Shown one piece after another: positions 48,703 through 58,259 of a DNA stretch of 64,000 nucleotides. Origin of the DNA: Flavobacterium indicum GPTSA100-9 = DSM 17447. GTDB lineage: Bacteria > Bacteroidota > Bacteroidia > Flavobacteriales > Flavobacteriaceae. A program made the position numbers and the translations under genes. Every line of letters begins with the position of its first letter. Position 1 is the first letter of the stretch. The notes beneath the pieces are model-generated. The model searched no databases and was not told the DNA's origin. It saw only the letters and a program-made list of their open reading frames with translations. The stretch lies in NCBI RefSeq assembly GCF_000455605.1, contig NC_017025.1, forward strand, positions 1,674,001-1,738,000. Direction: 5' to 3'.

Positions 48703-48805
48703 TTATTTTAATTTTCAAATAAATCGCCTGTAAATCACATTGGCAAAAGCAGTACCAATAATTAGGCGAAAATATATATTTGACCACTAACTTTTTTATT
48801 TTAAT

Positions 48806-49702
48806 ATGAAACAATCATTTTTAATGGTTGTACTATCTTTTTGTGTTTTTTCACAGTACACCTTTTCACAAGAAACAGTTGAAACACCTGAAAAATACAC
48901 GGCTCACAATAAAGGTAAATTTTATGTTTTTTGGGGAGGAAATCGTGAATCTTATTCAAAATCAGATATTCACTTTAAAGGAGAAAACTATGATTTTACG
49001 GTTTATGATGCTCAAGCTCATGACAAACCAAAAGGTTGGCACATGGATTATTTCAATCCTTCAAGAATGACTATACCTCAAACTAATTTACGCTTTGGAT
49101 ATTTCATTACTGATCATTACAATATCTCTATTGGTGTAGACCATATGAAATATGTATTTACTCAAAACCAAACTGCTAATGTTTCTGGATATGTTAATTT
49201 ACCAGCAACTGAAGAAGGTGCAATGTATAATGGATCTTACAATAATACTCCTGTAGATTTTAGTAATAACTTTAATCCAGATACTGATTCATCACCGCCT
49301 CCATTTTTAACTTTTGAACATACCGATGGTTTAAACTATATTAATACCGAATTTTCTCGGGTGGATGATATCTCTTCTAAACTATTTAAAACTTGGAATA
49401 GCGATAAAGTTCAAATTAATGTAACAGAAGGTTTAGGGGCCGGACTTTTATTCCCTAAAACCAATACAAGACTTTTAGGAAAAGAACGTTATGATGAATT
49501 TCATGTTGCAGGATATGGTCTTTCTGCTAAAGCAGGTTTAAACTTTACTTTTTTCAAACATTACTTTATACAAACCGAATTAAAAGGTGGTTATATTAAT
49601 ATGAATGACATAAGAACGACTAAAAATTCAGCCGATAGTGCACAACAACATTTTTGGTTTTTACAAAGTATTGTAAGCTTTGGAGGAATATTTAGAATTT
49701 AA
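48806..49702 (+). CDS. Predicted outer-membrane beta-barrel protein
   Basis: A 298-residue protein with signal peptide (MKQSFLMVVLSFCVFSQYTFS) and amphipathic strands (FYVFWGGNRESYSKSDIHF, LRFGYFITDHYNISIGVDHMKYVF, GLSAKAGLNFTFFKHYFIQTELKGGY). The C-terminus (QSIVSFGGIFRI) fits an outer-membrane barrel. Specific function is unknown. It is a single gene ending at a bidirectional terminator. Confidence 0.75.
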   Translation: MKQSFLMVVLSFCVFSQYTFSQETVETPEKYTAHNKGKFYVFWGGNRESYSKSDIHFKGENYDFTVYDAQAHDKPKGWHMDYFNPSRMTIPQTNLRFGYFITDHYNISIGVDHMKYVFTQNQTANVSGYVNLPATEEGAMYNGSYNNTPVDFSNNFNPDTDSSPPPFLTFEHTDGLNYINTEFSRVDDISSKLFKTWNSDKVQINVTEGLGAGLLFPKTNTRLLGKERYDEFHVAGYGLSAKAGLNFTFFKHYFIQTELKGGYINMNDIRTTKNSADSAQQHFWFLQSIVSFGGIFRI

Positions 49703-49723
49703 TTTTCTTTTAAAATAATATTT

Positions 49724-49752
49724 AATAGCGTGATTAAAACAATCACGCTATT
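49724..49752. terminator. Bidirectional terminator
   Basis: A 12-bp stem (AATAGCGTGATT with AATCACGCTATT) and a 5-nt loop, followed by Ts, between convergent genes. Confidence 0.92.
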
Positions 49753-50102
49753 TTTTTATACAACAATTTAGCTTCTTGGATTAAATCCCTTAACACTGAA
49801 TCATCAACGGAATCTATGTTAAAATAACGCAAAGATTTTACTGTATTTCGGTTTTCATCAATTAAAATAGATTGATGCAAATGCAACTGAAAACCTCGAG
49901 CAAAACCAACATCAACAAACCCTTTCGTTTTATTTGGCGCAATGTAAATAAACGGCTTTTTGTGATAATAAAAATAAGGAATACCCCATTTAAAAAGTAA
50001 CTCTACTCCTTCTATCTCTTGTTCAATCACGGAGATTACATAAAATATTATCTCTTGAAATGCAGAAGATTGACGTAAAATATAGACTTCAGAAGGCTTC
50101 AT
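49743..50102 (-). CDS. DUF1801 domain protein
   Basis: The ATG at 50102 (MKPSEVYILRQSS) is preferred over the upstream one at 50171, which would add a Lys/Cys-rich leader with no family match. The 120-residue protein has the DUF1801/YdhG fold: VELLFKWGIPYFYYHKKPFIYIAPNKTKGFVDVGFARG. It is related to frataxin-like or iron-related proteins, but its function is unsettled. Confidence 0.8.
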   Translation of the reverse strand: MKPSEVYILRQSSAFQEIIFYVISVIEQEIEGVELLFKWGIPYFYYHKKPFIYIAPNKTKGFVDVGFARGFQLHLHQSILIDENRNTVKSLRYFNIDSVDDSVLRDLIQEAKLLYKKIA

Positions 50103-50182
50103 GAAATTATTTTTTATAAAATTACATTTTTTGTTGCAGAATTGAAATTTATATTTAACTTTGTATTTCAAAGTACTTTACT

Positions 50183-50791
50183 ATGGACACTAAAAACTAT
50201 TTAGACGATATCAAAGAAATTAAGAACATGATGAGTAAATCATCTACTTTCTTATCATTAAGTGGATTATCTGGAGTATTAGCAGGAATATATGCTCTAG
50301 TTGGTGCTATAATTGCACATGTAGTGATTAGAGAAAATGGTTATGTTTATGTGACTCTAGAAAGCAGTACTTTTAAATTTTTAATTATGGATGCACTTTG
50401 TATTTTAATAGCATCTATAATTACTGGGATCATATTATCGCATAATAAAGCTAAGAAGAATAATGAAAAACTTTGGAATACTACTTCTATACGTCTACTA
50501 ATTAATTTTATAATTCCACTCGGGACTGGAGGAATTTTGATACTACTATTATTAAACGAGGAAGTTTATGGCTTAGTGGCTCCTTTGTCACTTATATTTT
50601 ATGGTTTGGCATGTGTTAACGCAAGTAAATATACTTTTAGAGATGTTCGATTCCTTGGAATAACGCAAATTATTTTAGGTTTAATTGCAGTTAAACTTTC
50701 TGGATATGGATTGTATTTTTGGGCTATTGGATTTGGATTTTGTCATATCTTTTATGGAACATTAATGTGGTATAAATACGAAAAAAATTAA
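50183..50791 (+). CDS. Membrane protein paired with a winged-helix regulator
   Basis: A 202-residue protein with about six membrane helices (LSGLSGVLAGIYALVGAII, DALCILIASIITGIILS, LLINFIIPLGTGGILILLLL, and three more). No family name is sure. In Bacteroidota such proteins often precede a MarR/ArsR-like winged-helix gene, as here 38 bp downstream, and the two are likely one operon. Confidence 0.75.
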   Translation: MDTKNYLDDIKEIKNMMSKSSTFLSLSGLSGVLAGIYALVGAIIAHVVIRENGYVYVTLESSTFKFLIMDALCILIASIITGIILSHNKAKKNNEKLWNTTSIRLLINFIIPLGTGGILILLLLNEEVYGLVAPLSLIFYGLACVNASKYTFRDVRFLGITQIILGLIAVKLSGYGLYFWAIGFGFCHIFYGTLMWYKYEKN

Positions 50792-50829
50792 ATTTGAATA
50801 GTACATTTGTTATTTGAACATAAATTCCA

Positions 50830-51126
50830 TTGAAAAACATCATCCAACATATTAATAAAGCTTTTGATCATAGAATAAGACTAGGTATTATGTCTGTTCT
50901 AATGGTGAATGAAAGCGTGGATTTTAATTCAATGAAAGAAATTTTAGGAGTAACCGATGGTAATTTAGCTAGTCACATCAAGGCATTAGAAACCGAAACA
51001 TTTATAACTGTAGAAAAACAATTTATTGGTAAAAAACCAAATACAAAATACAGCATTACTCCTTTTGGTAGAAAAGCTTTTCAAGAGCACATCAATGCTT
51101 TAGAAAAATTGATACAAGGAAATTAA
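50830..51126 (+). CDS. Winged-helix transcriptional regulator (HTH_34-like)
   Basis: A 98-residue DNA-binding protein. TTG at 50830 must be the start because the conserved domain begins at once (NKAFDHRIRLGIMSVLMVNESVDFNSMKEILGVTDGNLASHIKALE) and no ATG is available before it. The recognition helix is DGNLASHIKAL and the wing GKKPNTKYSITPFGRKAF. It probably regulates this membrane-protein cluster. Confidence 0.88.
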   Translation: MKNIIQHINKAFDHRIRLGIMSVLMVNESVDFNSMKEILGVTDGNLASHIKALETETFITVEKQFIGKKPNTKYSITPFGRKAFQEHINALEKLIQGN

Positions 51127-51177
51127 ATTTTTTTGTTTTTTTACTTTGAAATACAAAGTACTTTAAATATTAAAAAG

Positions 51178-51636
51178 ATGAAAGAACTAATAATAGAAAC
51201 TTTATACAAATCAATTAAAAAACCTTATCAAATGGCATTTAAAAAAACCGTTGACGCATGGAATGTAAGCATTTCTGAATTTTTGCAATATGATGAAAAT
51301 TCACTAGGATTTCACCTGGGTTGTTTTTTATTAAAATATAACTTTCAAGTGCAACCTCAATTGGAAGAACATGATGTGTATCATGTATTAACTAATACTG
51401 GAATTACAGTGAAAGATGAAATTGATATGCAGTTTTATCTATTTGGAAATGGTAAAAGAAGCCCTTTTGTTTTAATTGTTTTGCTTACGGGTATATTATT
51501 CTACCCTTTCGAATATAAAAGTTTTATAAACTCCTATAGAAAAGGAAAAAATGCACATCAATTTTATCATTTAAACTTTTTAAAAATGTTGCATATTCCT
51601 TTAAAAGACATACAATTTTCTTTCAATATTAAATAA
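51178..51636 (+). CDS. COQ4-like protein
   Basis: The start at ATG 51178 (MKELIIETLYKSIKKPY) excludes an upstream in-frame extension that overlaps the promoter region. The 152-residue protein carries a HDVYHVL motif, similar to the HDxxH zinc motif of COQ4, followed by DMQFYLFGNGKRSP. COQ4 supports ubiquinone synthesis in other organisms; flavobacteria use menaquinone, so the role here is open. Confidence 0.75.
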   Translation: MKELIIETLYKSIKKPYQMAFKKTVDAWNVSISEFLQYDENSLGFHLGCFLLKYNFQVQPQLEEHDVYHVLTNTGITVKDEIDMQFYLFGNGKRSPFVLIVLLTGILFYPFEYKSFINSYRKGKNAHQFYHLNFLKMLHIPLKDIQFSFNIK

Positions 51637-51643
51637 TCCCAAC

Positions 51644-51961
51644 ATGGATCAATACATTAAATCTAATTATTATTGGATCGAAACTAGTACCAAATTAATA
51701 TTCTATACTTCATTTGGAATAGGTACACTTCTATTTAGCTTATTCTTATTAACCCAAAAAGAGGTATTCATCTTTTTCGGATTTTTTTATGTAATCGGTG
51801 CAATAATTGTCAATCTACTCATGTGTATTTATTTAAGCATTTTAGTTCTTGGCACTACTAAATACCAAAAAAATATATTTAAATTAATCGGACTTCTTTT
51901 AATAAATATACCCATTTCAGCATTTTATTTTAGCTGTGTTTTTCAAATATTAAAATACTAA
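51644..51961 (+). CDS. Small membrane protein, 105 aa
   Basis: A 105-residue protein with three membrane helices (FYTSFGIGTLLFSLFLL, FFGFFYVIGAIIVNLLMCIYLSILVLG, LIGLLLINIPISAFYFSCVF). It begins 7 bp after the COQ4-like stop and is likely in the same operon. Family not recognised. Confidence 0.7.
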   Translation: MDQYIKSNYYWIETSTKLIFYTSFGIGTLLFSLFLLTQKEVFIFFGFFYVIGAIIVNLLMCIYLSILVLGTTKYQKNIFKLIGLLLINIPISAFYFSCVFQILKY

Positions 51962-52004
51962 AATTTAAATCTTAAAAACATTTAATTCAATTAAAACTTT
52001 AAAT

Positions 52005-52673
52005 ATGATAACAACTCTTTCTCGCTTCTATTTTTCCAATAGAAAATTAAACTTCATTCTTATCATGTGTAGTTTTTATGCATTCGTTTTATTATTGCTT
52101 CGCGCAAAAATTACGCATTCAATTTTTTTGTTTTTCTTAATCTGGAATTTATTTTTAGCTTGTATTCCTTATGTCATTTCTACTTATCTCTATTTTAATT
52201 CACCCACAACAAGTCTAAAAAAAGGAATCCTCTACTCTATTTGGTTGCTTTATATTCCAAACTCATTTTACATATTAACCGATTTTGTTCACTTAAAACA
52301 TACGGAATCTACTATATTTTATTACGACTTACTAATTATTGCAGTTTACGCTTCTTTGGGTTTTACAATCGGAATCATTTCTTTCCAACAAATGTTAACA
52401 AGCGCTAATACTTATTTAAACCATAAGCTTATGAATTTGGGATTACCATTCATCTGCTTTTTAATTGGATTTGGAGTTTATATAGGTCGTGAATTACGCT
52501 ATAATTCATGGGATATTCTACATAAACCAATAGCATTAATAGCTGACTTAGCAATTGAACTTACACAATATCAAACTATTGGATTTGCTTTTTCTTATGG
52601 TTCATTGGTTTATATCACATTAAAAATAATCCAACATTTAAATAAAAATAATAAATCTAATATCAAATTATAA
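52005..52673 (+). CDS. DUF1361 membrane protein
   Basis: A 222-residue protein with about seven helices and the DUF1361 signature ILYSIWLLYIPNSFYILTDFVHL plus FYIGRELRYNSWD-type loops (here VYIGRELRYNSWD). Function unknown. It precedes creD by 17 bp, a usual neighbourhood in Bacteroidota. Confidence 0.9.
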   Translation: MITTLSRFYFSNRKLNFILIMCSFYAFVLLLLRAKITHSIFLFFLIWNLFLACIPYVISTYLYFNSPTTSLKKGILYSIWLLYIPNSFYILTDFVHLKHTESTIFYYDLLIIAVYASLGFTIGIISFQQMLTSANTYLNHKLMNLGLPFICFLIGFGVYIGRELRYNSWDILHKPIALIADLAIELTQYQTIGFAFSYGSLVYITLKIIQHLNKNNKSNIKL

Positions 52674-52690
52674 TTAAAAACGTCACTAAT

Positions 52691-53986
52691 ATGGAACTTC
52701 ACACACCTTCAACAATGCCTGAAAATAAATCTTTTTTTCAGTCTTCAACAGCCAAAATGATTATGGTTGGAATGTTAACTCTTGTCTTATTAATTCCTCT
52801 TGTTTTTGTTCAAGAATTAATAACCGAACGCAGTATTCGTCAAAAAGAAGTAGTATCTGAAACTACTTCAAAATGGGGCGGCAATATCTATTTTAATGGA
52901 CCCATTTTAAAAATACCTTACTACAATACTTCCACCAAAAGCAGAGAATATGCTTATTTTTTTCCAAATGAATTAAAAAACAACACACAAGTTAAAATGG
53001 AAAAACCACTTGAAAGAGGTATTTTTAAATCAAATGTTTTTACTACTCAAATGAATTTTTCTGGAAATTATAAAGAGACCAATTTTGCTTCTCATGGTAT
53101 TCGTGCCGAGGATGTTTATTGGAACCAAGCCAAAATAATTATTCGAACAACGAATTTAAAAAGTTTAAAAGATGAAGTAAAACTGAACATCGGAAATCAA
53201 GTCTTGACTTTTGAACCTGTAAATGGATCAGAACGCGACAGTGTGGAATCTTTGGAAACGCTTCCATTTGATTATAAAAGTCTACAAAATTCGAACTTTA
53301 AATTTGACATCAGTTTCAATGGAAGCAAACAAATAAAAATGGTGCCAATAGGAAAAACTACTTCGGTAAAAATGCAATCGGATTGGCAATCTCCAAATTT
53401 CAATGGCTTCTTCTCTCCAAGTAATCGTAATGTAACTTCAGGCGGATTTCAAGCCGATTGGAAAGTTTTACACTTTAACCGACCTTTTGCGCAACAGTAT
53501 TTTGATGCGCTTCCTGAACTTACAAATTACTGCTTATCTGTAGATTTTATCAATCCTGTTGATGAATATCTACAAAACGAACGTGCTAGCAAATATGGCT
53601 TTTTAGTGATTGGATTAACCTTTTTAATCTTCTTTCTAATTCAATCTATTAGTAAAATTTCTATTCATATTTTTCAGTATTGTATGATTGGTATTGCTTT
53701 AATTATGTTTTATACCTTGCAAATTGCCATAACCGAACACAGTAGTTTTAGTTTTGCTTATGCCGTAGCAGGTAGTAGTGTTGTAACCTTAATTAGCTTG
53801 TATTCAATATCTATTTTAAAAAACAAAAAATTCCCTGCTTTTATTGCGGCCTCATTAACCGTTTTATACACTTTCATTTATGTAATTATTCAATTGGAAG
53901 ATTATGCCTTATTAGTAGGAAGTATTGGTTTATTCTTCATTCTTGCAGCCGTAATGTACTTCTCAAGAAAAATAGATTGGAAATAA
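52691..53986 (+). CDS. creD: Inner-membrane protein CreD
   Basis: A 431-residue CreD-family protein linked to envelope integrity and beta-lactam or colicin tolerance in other bacteria. An N-terminal helix (MIMVGMLTLVLLIPLVFVQELI) precedes a periplasmic domain (ERSIRQKEVVSETTSKWGG, PILKIPYY, FNGSKQIKMVPIGKTTSVKMQSDWQSPNFNGFF compressed here into short blocks), then five or six C-terminal helices. The sequence DWQSPNFNGFF and VDFINPVDEYLQNERASKYG are family hallmarks. Last gene of the cluster. Confidence 0.92.
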   Translation: MELHTPSTMPENKSFFQSSTAKMIMVGMLTLVLLIPLVFVQELITERSIRQKEVVSETTSKWGGNIYFNGPILKIPYYNTSTKSREYAYFFPNELKNNTQVKMEKPLERGIFKSNVFTTQMNFSGNYKETNFASHGIRAEDVYWNQAKIIIRTTNLKSLKDEVKLNIGNQVLTFEPVNGSERDSVESLETLPFDYKSLQNSNFKFDISFNGSKQIKMVPIGKTTSVKMQSDWQSPNFNGFFSPSNRNVTSGGFQADWKVLHFNRPFAQQYFDALPELTNYCLSVDFINPVDEYLQNERASKYGFLVIGLTFLIFFLIQSISKISIHIFQYCMIGIALIMFYTLQIAITEHSSFSFAYAVAGSSVVTLISLYSISILKNKKFPAFIAASLTVLYTFIYVIIQLEDYALLVGSIGLFFILAAVMYFSRKIDWK

Positions 53987-54131
53987 AAGCGTTTAAATTT
54001 TAGTTTTTAGTTGAACACAGCATTGCAAGGTTAAATCCAAACAATGTTGTGTTTTTTTTTAAAATTAATTTGCGCAACCAAATAGCTTCATTACATTTGC
54101 AACTGAATGGTTTCATTATATACTGAAATTT

Positions 54132-54452
54132 ATGAGAAGAGATGTTTATCAGGCCATAGCTGACCCTACCCGCAGAGCCATACTTACACTTATTGCAACA
54201 CAGGCTTTAACTCCTAATTCTATCGCCGAAAATTTTAATACAACACGACAAGCCATTTCAAAACATTTAAAAATATTAAATGAATGTGATTTAATTCAAT
54301 CTACACAACAAGGAAGGGAAATATATTATTCCTTACAAGTTGAAAAAATGAAAGAAATTGATCAATGGTTAGCCCAATTTCGAAAACACTGGGAGTCTAA
54401 ATTCAATCAATTAGACCAACTTTTAGAAACAATGAAAAACAAAAACATATGA
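54132..54452 (+). CDS. ArsR-family transcriptional regulator
   Basis: A 106-residue winged-helix protein: [46 protein letters not shown], then [24 protein letters not shown]. This subgroup is usually followed by SRPBCC/AHSA1 genes, as here (overlap of 4 bp). No metal-binding Cys are seen, so it likely does not sense metals. Confidence 0.93.
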   Translation: MRRDVYQAIADPTRRAILTLIATQALTPNSIAENFNTTRQAISKHLKILNECDLIQSTQQGREIYYSLQVEKMKEIDQWLAQFRKHWESKFNQLDQLLETMKNKNI

Positions 54453-54943
54453 GAAATGAAACCGAATTAAAGAGAAATGATGCTGAAAAACAGTTAATCA
54501 TTACACGAAAATTCAATGCTCCTTTGGAATTAGTATGGGATGCGTTCACTACAAAAGAGCTTATGGAACAATGGTGGGCGCCTAAGCCCTACCAATGCGT
54601 GATTAAAACAATGGATTTTGTGGAAGGAGGCAAAATTCATTATTACATGTTGAGTCCTGAAGGTGACAAACATTGGTGTATGGCCGAATATTTAACCATC
54701 AATAGTTATCAAAATTATACAGCAAATGATGCATTTTGTGATGAAAATTTGGTAATCAATACAGATTTCCCTTCTACACATTGGAATAATGCGTTTAAAG
54801 CCGAAGGAGAAAATACAATTTATCAAGCTACTTTAACCTATGCAACTATTGAAGATATGGAGCAAATTATTGCTTTAGGTTTTAAAGAAGGATTCGATAT
54901 GGGCCTCAATCAATTAGATACGTTATTATTACAATTAAAATAA
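54449..54943 (+). CDS. SRPBCC (AHSA1-like) protein 1
   Basis: A 164-residue START-like fold protein: [33 protein letters not shown], then [24 protein letters not shown], ending [16 protein letters not shown]. Such proteins bind hydrophobic ligands; the ligand is unknown. Start overlaps the arsR stop. Confidence 0.92.
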   Translation: MRNETELKRNDAEKQLIITRKFNAPLELVWDAFTTKELMEQWWAPKPYQCVIKTMDFVEGGKIHYYMLSPEGDKHWCMAEYLTINSYQNYTANDAFCDENLVINTDFPSTHWNNAFKAEGENTIYQATLTYATIEDMEQIIALGFKEGFDMGLNQLDTLLLQLK

Positions 54944-54950
54944 GCTATTT

Positions 54951-55439
54951 ATGTCTGATTTATTTTTTGATTTCACAGTAGACAAAGCCGCTAAGAAAGT
55001 GTTTATCACTCGCGATTTTAACGCACATATAGATTTAGTGTGGGAAGCTTTTACAAATGCAGATTTGTTAGATCAATGGGTAGCTCCCACGCCATTTACA
55101 GCCAAAACCAAATACATGAATTTTGTAGAAGGCGGTAAACGTTTTTATGCCATGGTAAGTCCAGAAGGAAACGAACGATGGGCTCTACAACAGTATAAAA
55201 GTATTCAACCAAAAACCTTTTTCTCTTTATATAATACTTTTACAGATGCGGATGAAAATCCAGATCCTACAGGCTCCGATTGGGAATACACTTTCAACTC
55301 TATAGATGATAAAACTCAAGTTCATATAGAAATTTATAATGAATCTTTTGAGCGAATGGAAAGTTTATTAGAAGGATTTAAAATCGGATTTACAATGACG
55401 TTAGAAAACTTAGATTCATTATTTTCTAATTTAAAGTAA
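54951..55439 (+). CDS. SRPBCC (AHSA1-like) protein 2
   Basis: A 162-residue paralogue of the preceding gene, with FITRDFNAHIDLVWEAFTNADLLDQWVAPTPFTAKTK and FVEGGKRFYAMVSPEGNERWALQQY. The shared order and 7-bp spacing suggest tandem duplication followed by divergence. Confidence 0.92.
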   Translation: MSDLFFDFTVDKAAKKVFITRDFNAHIDLVWEAFTNADLLDQWVAPTPFTAKTKYMNFVEGGKRFYAMVSPEGNERWALQQYKSIQPKTFFSLYNTFTDADENPDPTGSDWEYTFNSIDDKTQVHIEIYNESFERMESLLEGFKIGFTMTLENLDSLFSNLK

Positions 55440-55441
55440 AG

Positions 55442-55876
55442 ATGGAAATAAAATTAGCTATCTCTAATTATATAAATAATTTACCTGAACCCAAAAAAAC
55501 TGAAATTACAAGAATACATCAAGCAATTATAGAAACAATTCCAACGGCACAACTATGGTTTTTAGAGGGCACAAATGCATCAGGTAAAGTTGTGACTAAT
55601 CCAAATATAGGCTACGGCAATTGTACACTTCAATTAGCAGGAGGGAAAACTAGAGCCTTTTATAAAATTGGTTTAAGCGCCAATTCGACGGGAATATCGG
55701 TTTATATCATGGGAATTAAAGACAAAAACTATTTAAATAATACTTACGGTAATATAATTGGAAAAGCAAAAATTACAGGGTATTGTATTAAATTTAATAA
55801 ACTTGAAGCTATAGATTTAAATGAATTAATTGAAGCAATTAAAATTGAATTTTATAAAAAAGAGCTAAACAGTTAA
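55442..55876 (+). CDS. DUF1801 domain protein
   Basis: A 144-residue protein with the DUF1801 pattern: YINNLPEPKKTEITRIHQAIIETIPTAQLWF, NPNIGYGNCTLQLAGGKTRAFYKIGLS, GKAKITGYCIKFNKLEAIDLNELIEAIK. It starts two bases after the second SRPBCC stop and ends in a terminator hairpin (55859-55890). Function unknown. Confidence 0.88.
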   Translation: MEIKLAISNYINNLPEPKKTEITRIHQAIIETIPTAQLWFLEGTNASGKVVTNPNIGYGNCTLQLAGGKTRAFYKIGLSANSTGISVYIMGIKDKNYLNNTYGNIIGKAKITGYCIKFNKLEAIDLNELIEAIKIEFYKKELNS

Positions 55877-55890
55877 CTATTTAGCTCTTT
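55859..55890. terminator. Terminator at the end of the ArsR/SRPBCC operon
   Basis: Eleven-base arms AAAGAGCTAAA and TTTAGCTCTTT overlapping the stop codon of the DUF1801 gene, between convergent genes. Confidence 0.88.
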
Positions 55891-55914
55891 TCTATTAATT
55901 AGAATCGAATCTAC

Positions 55915-56331
55915 CTAAAAAAACAACTCATCCAAAACAGCATCAGTCAATTGACGATTGGTTTGATTATTCCACACTTTACTCGCTTCTGGAAAACCAG
56001 TACGGCTACATCCTCTATGATTCGCAAAATCAAAAAGGGCGTGGTAATAATTATTTATTGATAAAATGGCTATTGAATGATCTTCAGTCCATAAAATTTT
56101 AACTAAACATTGTTCGTCTGTATTTACTACATCTTTCACATTATAAATATGTAAAGCATCTAAAACAACTAATTCTTCATTTACTTTATCAATAGCATAA
56201 AAGTAACCTGTTTCTCCATTATCCTGAAACACCACACAATTTCCATTATCTGCTTCTGAATCAATACTCGTTGTTTGTCCAACATGTAAAGCCTCTTCGG
56301 TATATATAATCAATTTTACTTCGTTATTCAT
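55915..56331 (-). CDS. DUF2251-like protein
   Basis: A 138-residue protein with the DUF2251 pattern NCVVFQDNGETGYFYAIDKVNEELVVLDALHIYNV and ILWTEDHSIAILSINNYYHALFDFANHRGCSRTGFPEAS. Cytoplasmic, function unknown. The assignment rests on the DNGETGYFYA block. Confidence 0.85.
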   Translation of the reverse strand: MNNEVKLIIYTEEALHVGQTTSIDSEADNGNCVVFQDNGETGYFYAIDKVNEELVVLDALHIYNVKDVVNTDEQCLVKILWTEDHSIAILSINNYYHALFDFANHRGCSRTGFPEASKVWNNQTNRQLTDAVLDELFF

Positions 56332-56352
56332 TTCGTTCTATATTTAATGAGA

Positions 56353-56385
56353 AACCCCTAATTTCAAGTTTCAAAATTAGGGGTT
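56353..56385. terminator. Terminator after the sugar transporter gene
   Basis: Arms AACCCCTAATTT and AAATTAGGGGTT with a 9-nt loop, 25 bp past the transporter stop on the minus strand. Confidence 0.85.
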
Positions 56386-56410
56386 ATTTTTCTATTTTTT
56401 CAATATTTTT

Positions 56411-58066
56411 TTAATGACTTCCTTCAACTTCAATACTATCCACATCGATATGTTGCTTTTTCAACAATCCTTTTACTAATACAGCAAATAAAGTTAAATA
56501 AGCAAAACAAAGTACTGAAACAATATAAGATTGATGAATTCCGATAATGTCTGATAATTTTCCTTGAATAGGTGGAATAATTCCCCCGCCTAATATCATC
56601 ATAATTAAGAATGCAGAACCTTGTGAGGTGTATTTTCCTAATCCAATAATAGATAAACTAAAAATAGCGGGCCACATGATACTACAAGCTAATCCGCCCG
56701 ATAAGAATGCATAGATAGCGACAGTTCCAGTTGAAAATAAACCTATAAGCATGGCGCTTAATCCAAATAATCCAAAAACCATTAGAGTACGAGCGGGTTT
56801 GTCTTTACTTATAAAAAATGCAATAACTTGTAGCAACACACAAACAACATACCAATACAACGGTTTCATATCTTTACCAGAAATAATATTCACCCCTAAA
56901 ATAATCCCAAAAGCAACTAAAGGAATAAAGATTAATGCCATTGTTTTAGCCATTCCTTTTAAATTAAATACACTAATGGCACCTGCCCAACGGCCAATCA
57001 TTAAACTTCCCCAATACATAGAAATATAAGGAGCAATATCAGAAGATTGTAATTTACCAAATTCTTCTAATTTTAATAATTCACCTAAATTGCTTCCTAT
57101 GGCTACTTCTACCCCTACATATACAAATATAGCTAACATCCCTAATACTAATTGTGGGTATTGCATAGCACCCCAACCATTAGCATTAACTTTAGCTGAT
57201 CGGTAAGAAAATAACACTCCAAAAATTACTACAGCCAAGGCTAATAATAAAAATCGCATACGATAAGCCTCTAAATCAGCTACCGCTTGTACATCTAAAT
57301 TAATAACATCATTTTGATAGGTTCTGAAAATAGGTACAAAACAAGCAGCCAATAATAGGGTCATTATAACTAATGTACGTAATGCTTTATTAGCTTTTTC
57401 AATTGGTTCTGTTACTACACCAGCAGGTACTTTTTTAGAAAAATAAAATAAAGCTGCGGCCGCCACAAATAATAAACCTACACAAATATATAATGTCACT
57501 ACTTTATTCAATGCTAAAGCTTTGATTTGCTCATCAGAAACAGTTGCAGCAGTTCCGAATAAGGCCAAAGCTACTACGATTGGGCCTATAGTAGTACCAA
57601 AAGAGTTAATTCCTCCACCTAAATTCACACGACTTGCACCTGTTTTGGGATCGCCTAATAAAATAGCGAAAGGGTTCGCTGCTGTTTGTTGTAATGAAAA
57701 ACCTAATGCCACAATAAACAAGCCGACTAACATACCATAATACACACTTGCTTCAACCGCAACAATCATTGCGCCTGCACCTAATGCAGAAAATAATAAG
57801 CCGTAAACAATACTTTTCTTATATCCCCAAGTTCCTACGATGTCTTTTCCAGAACGATCTCCTAAAGCAAAGAGTAATAAGGCACCAATATAATAAGCAG
57901 TATAAAAAGCAAAATCGACTAATTGCGACTGAAATTGGTCTAAAGAGAAATAACTTTTACAAAAGGGTATAAAAATACTGTTTCCTGCAGCAATAAAACC
58001 CCAAAAGAAGAAAACCGTAATTAAAGTATACAATGCTGGATAATTCGTTTGTTGATTGGAATTCAT
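56411..58066 (-). CDS. Sugar MFS transporter (FucP/GlcP-like)
   Basis: A 551-residue major-facilitator protein of the fucose/glucose-galactose permease group. Visible: [44 protein letters not shown] at the start, [19 protein letters not shown] and [67 protein letters not shown]. About twelve to fourteen helices; longer than the usual 430 residues through extended central loops. Sugar substrate not readable. Own promoter upstream (58099-58106). Confidence 0.9.
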   Translation of the reverse strand: MNSNQQTNYPALYTLITVFFFWGFIAAGNSIFIPFCKSYFSLDQFQSQLVDFAFYTAYYIGALLLFALGDRSGKDIVGTWGYKKSIVYGLLFSALGAGAMIVAVEASVYYGMLVGLFIVALGFSLQQTAANPFAILLGDPKTGASRVNLGGGINSFGTTIGPIVVALALFGTAATVSDEQIKALALNKVVTLYICVGLLFVAAAALFYFSKKVPAGVVTEPIEKANKALRTLVIMTLLLAACFVPIFRTYQNDVINLDVQAVADLEAYRMRFLLLALAVVIFGVLFSYRSAKVNANGWGAMQYPQLVLGMLAIFVYVGVEVAIGSNLGELLKLEEFGKLQSSDIAPYISMYWGSLMIGRWAGAISVFNLKGMAKTMALIFIPLVAFGIILGVNIISGKDMKPLYWYVVCVLLQVIAFFISKDKPARTLMVFGLFGLSAMLIGLFSTGTVAIYAFLSGGLACSIMWPAIFSLSIIGLGKYTSQGSAFLIMMILGGGIIPPIQGKLSDIIGIHQSYIVSVLCFAYLTLFAVLVKGLLKKQHIDVDSIEVEGSH

Positions 58067-58098
58067 TTGTTTATTTAAGTTTTTGATTAGTTGAAAAA

Positions 58099-58106
58099 CA
58101 AATATA
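58099..58106 (-). promoter_or_regulatory. Sugar transporter promoter -7 element
   Basis: The minus strand reads TATATTTG, matching TAnnTTTG, 32 bp before the transporter ATG. Confidence 0.55.
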
Positions 58107-58134
58107 AACCTTTATTTATTGTATTTAAAAAAAA

Positions 58135-58156
58135 ATATCCCGATTTCTCGGGATAT
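58135..58156 (-). terminator. Terminator after the saccharopine dehydrogenase-like gene
   Basis: Nine-base arms around the loop tttc (ATATCCCGA and TCGGGATAT), followed on the minus strand by about ten Ts. Confidence 0.88.
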
Positions 58157-58259
58157 ATAAGTAAATCAAGTATCTCTCTAAATTATCAAGAAGAAACATT
58201 TGTTTCTGATTAATCAAATACTTCGTACACGACAGCAATTGAAAACTTATAAAAATGTA